Below, piece by piece: positions 43,636 to 52,179 of a stretch of 64,000 bases of DNA. Source of the stretch: Zea mays (Eukaryota; Streptophyta; Magnoliopsida; Poales; Poaceae). The DNA lies in contig NC_050104.1 in NCBI RefSeq assembly GCF_902167145.1, positions 105,101,849 through 105,165,848 of the forward strand, written 5' to 3'. The translations under genes and the position numbers were made by a program. The notes beneath the pieces were generated by a model. That model ran no database searches. It saw nothing but the letters and a program-made list of their open reading frames with translations, and was not told the DNA's origin. Every line of letters starts with the position of its first letter. The stretch's first letter is position 1.

Positions 43636-45328
43636 CTAGCAAGCAGCTCCTGCATGAAATGGTAAAATACATAGCTTAATCTTCGCCCTCGTGCTCTTGC
43701 AACGCCTTCCATGGAGGATGAGTTCCAGTATCTCTGGGGTCTCACTGCTTGTCTTTCCGGCTGCCATCACGAGGTCTCTTCCGCCGCTGCTTGGAGCAGC
43801 TGGGCTTCGGTTGGGCAGAACGGGCATCAGGAACAGGCAGACGATGCTCACCAGCCAAAGCAGGGAAACCAGCGGCAGGGTTTCTGCACATAAAAAGAAA
43901 ATTCATCTTAGCATCACGAATTACTTCACCAGCCTTTCAAAAAATTGGTTGCACTTGTGCTTTTGATTGGTTACTTGCTTGGTAATTTATGACTGACCTA
44001 TCATATCCACGGTTCAAGCCAGAGAGGACTCACTGATGGTAGACAAATCGATTCATCTAATTTAGGGAATGAATAAAGATTAGAGGACGGATAACATGTC
44101 TTACCCGTGAGTACGGCAGACTCCTGCGTGGCTGTGGGAGCACCAAGAGGCCTATCCTTCAGCAAGCTCTGGCGCAGTGCCATGTTTTCAGCTGCGTAGC
44201 ACTGAAGTGCGTAGCTGAGGCGACGGCACTCTGCCTCCAAGTGCTTGCTCTTTGTCTCCAAGTCCTTTATGTACGACTTCTTCCTCTCCCTGGATTTCAT
44301 GGCGGAATCTCTGTTCCTCATTTGCCTGATAAGTTCACAAGGTGGGTTGGTCTTATACAGGAGATAAATTGCCTAACTAGACTTAGAAAGCAAAAGCGTA
44401 AAAGGAAAAGGAGAAAAAAAAGCATCTTGAATTCGTGAGTCATATTCCTTCTGTTCCTCATTCATTAGCCTGATAAATTCGCAAGGCAAGTAGGTTTTAT
44501 ACAGGAGAAAAAATACCTAACTAGACAGAAAGAAAAAATGTAAGGAGAAAAAAAGCATCTTGAATTCATGAATCAGATTCCTCCCGTCCGCTGACCAAAT
44601 TTCGACGTAGCAGTTTGAAACCAAAGTAAGCATTTGTGCATGTATATAGCAGTTATTCACTCGCAGATATTTCTTCCATTCGGTAGAGTTCACAACAACA
44701 CAAATACCAAGGAGTTTTAAGTATTCCCATCTCCAAAAACCCACCCAAACCTAGGGTCTGTCCCATCCCTAACTGCCAGGTAGTAGCTCCTAAATTTCAC
44801 TAGCAAGCATGAGGACACAACTCCCCTCGATCAATTTCTCAAGCGAAGAGGAAAGAACCTTCGTATGTCCAGCGCAACTGCGCTAACAACGTACCTCATC
44901 TTCTTCTTGCTGATGGGATCATCGCCATCCACCTCCACCGTCCCCGCCTCTGGCGTCACGACTTCCAGCACATCGTCCCTGCCGGAGTCCACATCCGCGC
45001 TTGCCCCCGCCTCCCGCTCACCTTTCGCCTCCTCGCCGTCGTACAGCGCGTCGAAGAACTGGTCCACGCTGATCCCATCGACCTCCCCGCCCAGTTCCGC
45101 CTCCCCCTCCTGCATCAGGAGCCTCTCGATCTCCGAGAGCGCCACCTCCCCGAGCGGGTTCGTCCGGGAGGTCACCGACTCCGGCGACCCCGCCTCCGCA
45201 TCGTGCGCCGTCGCCGGCGCCGGCGGAGGCGGGGACGGGATGATGAGGCCGGAGACGGCGGCGGGGTCGCCGGAGAAGGAGGCGAGGAGGGCGTCAAGGT
45301 CGATGTCGGGGAAGAGGTCGATGTCCAT
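43636..45328 (-). CDS. bZIP60: bZIP60-type membrane-anchored bZIP transcription factor (unfolded protein response)
   Basis: Three exons join: 45328-44895, 44325-44105 and 43883-43636 (903 nt, 300 residues). Both introns have GT...AG ends (AG|GTACG...TATCAG|GC; CGG|GTAAG...GTGCAG|AA). Exon 1 encodes an acidic activation region (MDIDLFPDIDLDALLASFSG). The basic region (NRDSAMKSRERKK) is at about 149-161, followed by a leucine zipper (Leu167, 174, 181, 195; Tyr at 188). A hydrophobic anchor (LPLVSLLWLVSIVCLFLMP) spans 221-239, and about 60 residues follow it. This matches plant bZIP60 (rice OsbZIP50/74), an ER-membrane factor whose mRNA is cut by IRE1 during ER stress. An IRE1-type hairpin pair lies at 43883-43845; loss of 20 or 23 nt would replace the anchor by a tail with KQRRKRPR ending at 43742. 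It is the only host gene I can support. Confidence 0.9.
43845..43883 (-). promoter_or_regulatory. Predicted IRE1 twin-hairpin in bZIP60 mRNA
   Basis: In the spliced mRNA, GG from the end of exon 2 (44106-44105) plus AAACC (43883-43879) pairs perfectly with GGTTTCC (43870-43864). The loop CTGCCGCT contains the CNGCNGN cleavage pattern. Next to it TGCTT (43862-43858) pairs with GAGCA (43849-43845) around the loop TGGCTGGT. Two adjacent short stems with such loops are the known IRE1 substrate form. The first stem spans the exon 2/exon 3 junction, so it forms only after nuclear removal of intron 2. Exact cut sites are not certain from sequence alone. Confidence 0.7.
44311..44585 (-). repeat. Tandem duplication covering the exon 2 acceptor of bZIP60
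   Basis: 44311-44450 and 44451-44585 are diverged direct repeats, about 140 bp apart. They share ctgttcctcat, cctgataa, ttatacaggaga, cctaactagac and gcatcttgaattc. The copy nearer exon 1 carries a decoy acceptor (TTTATCAG|GCTAATG, around 44470) plus 15-19 nt of exon-2-like sequence. If used, it would add about 30 codons and stop before the basic region. Confidence 0.8.
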
Positions 45329-45814
45329 GGGAACGGCGAGATATTTTGTCGCTATGATCGCAGCTGTGTTGCTTTATAGTGGACTCTCTTATCTGTGTCT
45401 TGCTTCGCGAGGAAGGACAGGAAGGAAGCTTCCTCGTTCCTGGCAGAGTGGCAGTTTAGTGGGTGGTGCCGTGGCCTGGCCAATAGGAGAGGCGGGTTCT
45501 GCCAGCTCACTCCGGCAAGGAATGCTTTGCTGCCCGTCGCAGGGGTTCTTGTGCGCGGCTGGTTTCTCTGTAGCACCACACCGTACCGGGCATCCGACCG
45601 TCAGTTTCGAAGCACCGGCGATGGCACGTATTTCATACTCCCGTGCAACGATCCACGATGGCATGATCGTTGTGACACTCTTTCTACGTTGTTGAATGGA
45701 AGTATTTTATTTTGTTCCAAATCTACTCTATCTTTTGGGGAATGAAATCTAATCTAATTGAAAATGACCATGGGCATACCAGACCTGCTATATCTATACA
45801 GCACGATCTGCAAC
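45329..45814 (-). promoter_or_regulatory. bZIP60 upstream region
   Basis: A TATA-like CTATAAAG is on the minus strand at 45372-45379, 44 bp before the ATG, implying a very short leader if real. On the minus strand ATTGG-N5-CCACG occurs at 45484-45470. It resembles ER-stress elements but lacks the standard spacing. No other gene is visible. Confidence 0.4.
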
Positions 45815-46493
45815 AAGTGGCGGACACAGTACCTAAATTCATAGGAGATCAAGAAAACTATGTGACCAAACTAAGTAACAATCCAAGTTTTATATTAATA
45901 CTCGATACAAGTTAAAAGAAAAAAACTATATAAACAAAAGAAACAAACATGTCCCTAAATTCTAGCTAGAAGTTGTACGTACCTATCGAATGTCTATCTC
46001 CTTGAACGGTAGGGGCACTAGGAAGAGGGCAGTGTCAGGCGGCCTCTTCAACAGAAAGCCAGGGTTCGCTAGTTCATTAAGCTCGCCGTCTGCCGAAGGT
46101 TGGTTACATCGTGCGACGAGCAAGATCGGGCTCACCAGTCGTGTTGGCGTCGTGACGATGACAAGTGGGTGCGGGTGTCGAGAGGGTTTGGGGTCGGGCG
46201 GTGTTGTGCTTCGGGAAGGAGACAGTGGCGGGCGGCATCAGGACGGACTGACTCAGACAACGTCAGATAGAATAGGGCCAAACAAATAGATGTAAGGACT
46301 GGACCAATGAGGAGGGCGAAAGTTGGGAGTACTAGACCAATCTGACGAGAAGATTAGGACAAGAATAATTTAGTTCACCTAAAACTTCTTTTTTTGCCTA
46401 CACTTAACATTAACTGAATATTAGGTGTGGAAGGTTTTACAAAAATTAAGGAGGGCCATGGCCACCTTTGCCTCCCCTATGGATCCGCCACTG
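45815..46493. mobile_element. hAT-like non-autonomous element, about 680 bp
   Basis: The left end AAGTGGCGGAC and the right end (complement) CAGTGGCGGAT form terminal inverted repeats of the CAGTGGCGG type seen in hAT elements. They are flanked by tctgcaac (45807-45814) and cgtgcaac (46494-46501), an 8-bp duplication with six matches. No transposase is encoded. It lies about 490 bp upstream of the bZIP60 start codon. Confidence 0.65.
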
Positions 46494-46739
46494 CGTGCAA
46501 CAGTCAAGCCTCACATTCAGGCCTATCCCATGATGTAAAAGGTTCCAGTACAGATCTCAAGAGCTAATTTGGTAGTCATGTGTTTGTTTGTTTCATCAAT
46601 GAAAACCTCATATCAACAACATCGTATTGAATATTTCCCCTCCTTTGTTCATAAGCGGTGTGATGTCAAAACACTCCTAAAAGATTGTTATGGCCATGCG
46701 TTGAGCATTAGATTTGGCACTTGCTGGGTTATCCTAATA
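46494..46739. other. Spacer without recognisable feature
   Basis: AT-rich sequence between the hAT-like element and a retrotransposon fragment; I see no gene or repeat in it. Confidence 0.4.
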
Positions 46740-47611
46740 ACTCGTGGGAAACTGTTAGATTTTGTCTAGGAACAGGTACAGACCCCCTACAAATCATCCA
46801 GAATCCCTGTAATTTGTATGAAGGGGTACCATCAATTGAAACAACCAATAATCGATCTAAAAATCGGTTTTATCCTATTTACCTTATGCATTAGCCTTAG
46901 GAGTAGTTTTAGCCCTAGTTATAGTTTCCCAAATTCAATATTCACCTCTCCAGCTCTACGTCATCTAGCAGCGCTTTGGATGGCTTACCGACCCCAAGGC
47001 AACCCCAAGATCCCTCCTAGATGGGATCCCTTTTGGAAGGCGGGGTCTAGGTTCTTTCTAGAGCTCTATGTGCCATCGCGGACGGTCTAGTGACCTATCG
47101 CAGACGGTCTGCCAGCCCGCAGATGAGTCCCCAAGGTTCTGTGCGACACGCGTAGGTCCTAGGGAGTGTTAGTATTTGGCTCAAAAAGGCGCCAACATAC
47201 TTTTAGGTGATTCCGCTGGAGACGAGAAGATCTGATCTGTTAGATCAGCCATGATGGCTGGTTCCAAAGGTCGCCCTAACGTCTCCTAGGACAACAGCCT
47301 TAGACCGACTTTTGAGAGTTTGTCGGTCGATGAGCAACAAGAATTTGACATCTCATGAAGCAATGGGATGAAAAAGCGCTGCGACAACACAACCGAGTGC
47401 GTGAGGAGGCAAAGGAAAAGTTCTTATCACACTTAACGGTTGACCGGCACCAAAAGATTACCAAGCAAGGGGAGATCAAGTTCACTTCCCTCGTGCCTTC
47501 ACTCCCAAACAGCAATGTAAGTGATGCTAACAATAATCAATCTATTAAACATTATATATATTAACAGGGGATCTAAGGATGATGAATCTAAGGATGTATA
47601 TGTCGTTGAAC
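46740..47611 (+). mobile_element. Decayed Gypsy fragment: LTR end, leader and start of gag
   Basis: The order resembles the 3' part of an LTR, then a leader with ggcgccaacat and ggtgattccgctgga, a motif pair typical just after the LTR of maize Prem/Zeon/Cinful-type elements. A possible gag start follows (atggctggttccaaagg near 47254). An open stretch at 47355-47564 is rich in charged residues (REEAKEKFLSHLTVDRHQK). It is cut off by the CACTA end at 47615. No pol remains. Confidence 0.45.
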
Positions 47612-47614
47612 TTG

Positions 47615-47940
47615 CACTACCAGAATCGTCGGCTTTGCCGAGTGCCTGAAGCACTCGGCAAAGCCTTAAAAGCACTCGGCAAAGAAGGTTTCTTTGACGA
47701 GTGCTATCAGGCTGACACTCGGCAAAGGTAACTTCTTTGCTGAGTGTCACCTGGTACACTCGGCAAAGAAACCGCCAGAGGGGGTCCCCATGCCAGGTAC
47801 TTTGCCGAGTGTCATAGACATTACACTCGGCAAAGAACCTATACCGGTGCCCAGGTCTTGGTTCTTTGCCGAGTGTTATAACCCTAACACTCGGCAAAGC
47901 ACCTCTTTGCCGAGTGTCACACTCGACAAAGTGACCAGTA
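47615..47940. repeat. CACTA terminal and subterminal repeats
   Basis: About a dozen copies of TTTGCCGAGTG or its complement CACTCGGCAAA lie in both orientations within 320 bp, many as head-to-head pairs. Such arrays are the TnpA-type binding sites of CACTA ends. Confidence 0.9.
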
Positions 47941-48257
47941 TACACCTTTTTAATTTGTTTTTTATATTCCATCCAAACAAACAAAAGATACCACATATAC
48001 ATCACATATATCACAGATATCATCACAAACATAAATATCCAACACAAACATAAATATCCAAGTTCTCAATGCAAACATAAGTATAAAGAACATAAGTCTC
48101 AAGCTCTGACATAACTATTCAACACAAGTTCAACACAAGTTCATAAGTCTCATAAGTATCAAGAACATAAGTATTCAATACAAGTTCTGAAGTCTAAACA
48201 CTGAAAACATAACTCTCATGGAGGTCTCTCATGGAGGTGGGCGGTTCGACATAACTC

Positions 48258-50040
48258 TCATGGAGCTCTGTGCGGCGCCAAGGCTCTACATGTACTGGAC
48301 ATCTCTGCCATCCTCTGATGATCTGCCAGGCGAGCCTCCCGCTCCGCCATCATCCTCGCCTCCATCTCATGACGTTTCCTCCTCTCTTCTAGTTGGGTCT
48401 GTAATATTACAAGCCAACGTTATAGTAACTCAAAGAGAAGGTATATAACTCAAGGAAGGACGAGTTACAGAAGCACTAACCTCGAGTTGATGTATGCAAA
48501 GCTGTGAGTTGTCGTGCCGAGGTTGTATGGCTGGACTCGAGCTCGTGCTCCTTGCTCTCACCTGAGATAGAGTGGGAGTGGAGGACGAGTCGATTGCCCC
48601 GTCGGCAATCCAGTACCGCCCATGTCTCTTGCCTCCTCCGACCCTCATGAGCACATCGGGGTCGATCGGCTCGGTGCTCGGATCATATTCTGGGCCATGG
48701 ACCTCCTGCGCCATGGCAGTGTAGTCATGAAGGCGGCTATAGACGGCGGGGTTGGTGTAGGCCTCGGGCCCGTCATCCGGGTTGTAGGTGACGTCGGACG
48801 TCGCCTTGCCCTTATGGGCCATAGCATAGGCCGAGAAGGTGGAGCAAGGCCGGCCACCATGTGACGCCGATTGCAAGAAAACCAACGAGATAGTTAGAAA
48901 TAATATCTAATCCAGTGCTATATACCTAAATAAAAAAGAGGGTGTACCCATGCTTCGGCATATTGGCCCAGGCTTCGGCTACCTTGGTGGTGGGAGGGAC
49001 CTTGCATCATCATACGCCGTTCCCGGCTAGCGTTGTGTGCTTCGTCCCACTCAGCCGAACACCACCTATCCACCATCTGCTCCCAGCAGAGAGGATGTGC
49101 GGCGCACCAATGTGGAATCACATACAAAGTAAACACGTAAAGTGCATATCAGATGATAAAATAAAATTCATGCATGGATTACTGGTACCAAACATGCATG
49201 ACTTTACCTGCAGGTACTGGTCTCTGGTCAACGACATGGTTCGGGCTTGCTGCTTGGTCACCCTCTCCCCAAGAACGGAGCCGTGGTAGGTGACGATGGC
49301 CTGGATTCGGGCCTCATAGTGCATGTCCACGACGAGCTTCTTACAGCTCGTGGTGGCCACCACATCCGCCCTAGCCTCGTATCCAGCCTGGCATCTGAAG
49401 AAATCCTGCATACAAAAACGATGTATCCATCATACATTACTTTAAGAATCTGCAACGAATGCGACATATTTTACATTATACTAAGACTTACCCACAGCTC
49501 TTGCTTCACCCGCTCCGCCTTGTTATTGAATTCCCGGTCGTCCTGGTCTACTGCATCAGGGGCGACGGCGTAGTGGTCGAAGGTGTAGGCTGGGCCCGTC
49601 ACTCCGGCGTACTCAACCAGTCCAGGGAAGTGTTCTCTGCACAGCAGCCCGAGGATGCCATTGGGGAAGCAACGATGACCCCCAGCATAATCCACAACCG
49701 TCCAAGACCTATCCAAGTGATAAATAAAAAGTATTAGTTTATATTATGATTTTGAACACATAATATGAACAAGAATGAAGAACATAAAATTACATACCTC
49801 TCCCCATCCGGCCGAATCAGCGGTCGCCTGTCTCGAAGTATGGGACGTTGAGGGAGACTCGCGGGACCTCACAGGTAGATGCTCCTCGAACCTGAGCCGC
49901 CTGAACCTGAGGCGTCCTGCTGCTGGTCGTCGTCGTCCCGTTGCTGGTCGTCGTCGTCCTGAGGCACCGCCTGCTGCTGGACAAGGTGTCCTGCTGCGCC
50001 GCCTGCTCTGCCTCGTCCGCCGTCCTACTCCTCCTCCCCC
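48258..50040 (-). pseudogene. CACTA TnpA/Ptta-type (Transposase_24-like) gene, decayed
   Basis: Exons on the minus strand are approximately 50040-49798 (ends RPLIRPDGER), 49708-49492 (WTVVDYAGGHRCFPNG...), 49405-49208, about 49120-48948 (the family signature RMMMQGPSHHQGS, then QYAEAW), 48870-48481 (MAHKGKA..., VLMRVGGGKRHGRYWI) and 48398-48258 (coiled coil EERRKRHEMEARMMAE). Donors and most acceptors are canonical, and phases agree. Decay is seen as TGA at 49869-49871 in the first exon and an acceptor reading GCAA instead of GCAG at 48871. In related elements this protein binds the subterminal repeats. Confidence 0.75.
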
Positions 50041-50173
50041 TCCTCCTCCTCAGCTAATTACCGCCGACCATATTTGTCCAAAAACCTGCAATTAAGAGTA
50101 AACAAATAAGCACATATAAAAAGATGTATTTAAAAACCTGTGCGAAATAAAAAGTCATATAGCATAACATCGA

Positions 50174-50431
50174 TTAAAAATAATCTTCATATGTGTCGGG
50201 GTTAGCCGGATCATAACTCTCATCATCACTATCAACCATTTCAATCTCAACACCATCGGAAGACGCAAGTTCATCATTAATGTCATTGCCTTCAAGGATT
50301 ACTAAGTCATTATCATTTTGCACCTCATCCTCCTCCTCATCAACAACCATTTCAATATTTACGTCCATTTCGATAGCTTCGGTTAAGTCTATCTCAAATC
50401 GCCCTTCTAGCCCATCTTCTTGGAAGAACTC
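50174..50431 (-). pseudogene. TNP2 transposase, C-terminal end (separated by Sirevirus D)
   Basis: Minus-strand reading continues from 62192 across the D insertion: FFQEDGLEGRFEIDL, then an acidic tail (VVDEEEDEVQNDND) ending DTYEDYF and a stop at 50174. The piece is the last roughly 85 codons of the CACTA transposase. The D insertion lies within the GEF codons. Confidence 0.8.
50427..50431. other. Target-site duplication of Sirevirus D (left copy)
   Basis: aactc here is repeated exactly at 62192-62196. Confidence 0.93.
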
Positions 50432-50821
50432 TGTGAATCATCTAGGCCCCTTTGGTAATGTTTTGGTAATTAATGACAACTACTTGTGGACTAACGATTC
50501 TTGGAGAAATAAGAATGCAGGGTTGGACCACATAGAACAGGAAATGTTGAAGAGTCATACGCATTGGTTGTGGATCAGATAAAGGCAAAGGTAAAATATA
50601 GGTTTTACTTTTGCCGGTCTTGAGGAGTTTAGAGAAGATACCTGACCGGATTAGTAGGCTAGATAGCCGTACTATTAAGAGGGGTCAATGACTTAGATCT
50701 GTGTAAAACTTAGTGCCTCATAGAGCATCAAGTAGTTGCATTTACATGAGGACTAACAGCGCTTCTCATTTCGTGAGTTAAAAGTTCATTCAAAAGCATG
50801 TTTGAAATTTAAGCAGTCTTG

Positions 50822-51360
50822 GTCGCGCGGACTGTCCGGCCCTTGGGGGCGGACCGTCCGCGATCCTCCAGAGGGTCCAGGGTCTGACCATTTGTGTTGA
50901 CTCTGTGTTCTATTGCACTGCGGACCGTCCGGGCCTTAGGGCCGGACCGTCCGCAGTCCTGACCAGAGGAAGGTGGCTTCGGGTCAGTCCCTGAATTATA
51001 GGCGGACGGTCCGCCTGTGAGGCGCGGACGGTCCGCATGTGTCTAACTCGGTTTTGGACAGGGACTGTGTGTTTTTATAGATTTGTACTACGGACGGTCC
51101 GGGGGACCAGTCCGGACAGTACTGTCTCAGGTCGCGGACGGTCCGGGATTTATAGCCGGACGGTCCGCGTGTGTTAACTCCGTTTGATCCGAGGCTCGGG
51201 TGTTTGAAACTGCTAGGTCGCGGACGGTCCGGCCTTGAAGGGCGGGCTGTCCGGACCCACCTTTTGAGTCAGCTCTGACATGTTTCAACAGTCATTATAG
51301 CCGTTACGATGTACGGCGGACCGTCCAGCCCTAGGGCGCGGACGGTCCGCGTGTGCGCAG
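50822..51360. repeat. GGACNGTCC palindrome cluster in D 5' LTR
   Basis: More than a dozen copies of the near-perfect palindrome CGGACNGTCCG or close variants are scattered upstream of the TATA box. Such palindromes are a documented Sirevirus LTR hallmark, presumably cis-regulatory. Confidence 0.85.
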
Positions 51361-51404
51361 AATTGCCCCCCTTTGCACATAACGGTTGGTTTTAGATGGG
51401 GGGC

Positions 51405-51412
51405 TATAAATA
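51405..51412 (+). promoter_or_regulatory. TATA box of D 5' LTR
   Basis: TATAAATA in a GC-rich setting just downstream of the palindrome cluster; the copy in the 3' LTR is at 61478-61485. Confidence 0.65.
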
Positions 51413-52120
51413 GAAGGGTAGCTCGTGTGAGAGAGCTCTCTTGGCCATTCCTTGCACACATTGAGCTCATTTGTGATCCTCCAACTCACTCTCTCACACT
51501 CTTTGCTTGAGATTGCATTCTTGTGAGAGATTGAGGGTTCCTAGTGCATTTGCATCATTCGGTGATTCTTGAGGCACTAGGCGGTACACCGAGCAAGTGT
51601 CGTTGGCTTGTTACTCTTGGAGGTTGCCGCCTCCTAGACGGCTCGGGTGATTGTCTCCGTCGAGCTCTCCAAGAAGATTGTGGAGAAGCCGCGGTGTTGA
51701 TTGTGAGGGGTTCGCGCCTACCTCGCCGGAGCGGCAAAGGTGACATTAGTGGAATCGAGGTATTGAGTGATTTCTTGTCCACTTGGCTCAAAGATCAAGT
51801 CGTGTCTTGATAGAGGAGCAAGTGAGAGCTTGAAGTCCACCTCAACGTGGATTAGGGGTGATCGGCAAATCACCGATACCACGGGATAAATTTCGGTGTC
51901 TATTCCTTCTAGCATTACTTATTGCCTTGCAATTGATTAGTGTTTTGCTTATTGTTCTTCAAGTATTCAATCTCCGTAGTTGTCTTTCATACATTGTTTA
52001 CTTATTGACACTAGTAAATTTATTCCTCTTGTTGTATTGATTAAATTTACTTAGTATTGTTGTTTTTAGTCAAAACCGTCTATTCACCCCCCCTCTAGCC
52101 GGTGTCCTAGATCCTACAAG

Positions 52121-52132
52121 TGGTATCAGAGC
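52121..52132 (+). other. Primer-binding site of element D
   Basis: tggtatcagagc begins 2 bp after the LTR end, a perfect initiator tRNA-Met primer site. Confidence 0.9.
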
Positions 52133-52179
52133 CGAGGACTCCATTGTTTGTGGATCTAATCATCCCGGAGTGGGACAAA

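Larger units (their letters stand above)
50432..52118 (+). repeat. Element D 5' LTR
   Basis: It starts TGTGAATC and ends CCTACA. A TATA box (TATAAATA) lies at 51405-51412. A palindrome-rich U3 spans about 50822-51360, and a CT-rich leader follows. Short ORFs inside are present in both LTRs and are not genes. Confidence 0.94.

Noticed and set aside
43845..43878. A 24-nt, in-frame removal between CTG|CCG and CTG|GTG in the bZIP60 hairpins
   Set aside because: It would keep the membrane frame and not produce the NLS tail; 20 or 23 nt fits the known behaviour of this family better.
51285..51810. Short ORFs in the LTR of D (also at 61358-61883)
   Set aside because: They are duplicated in both LTRs and overlap the TATA box and leader; no domain.
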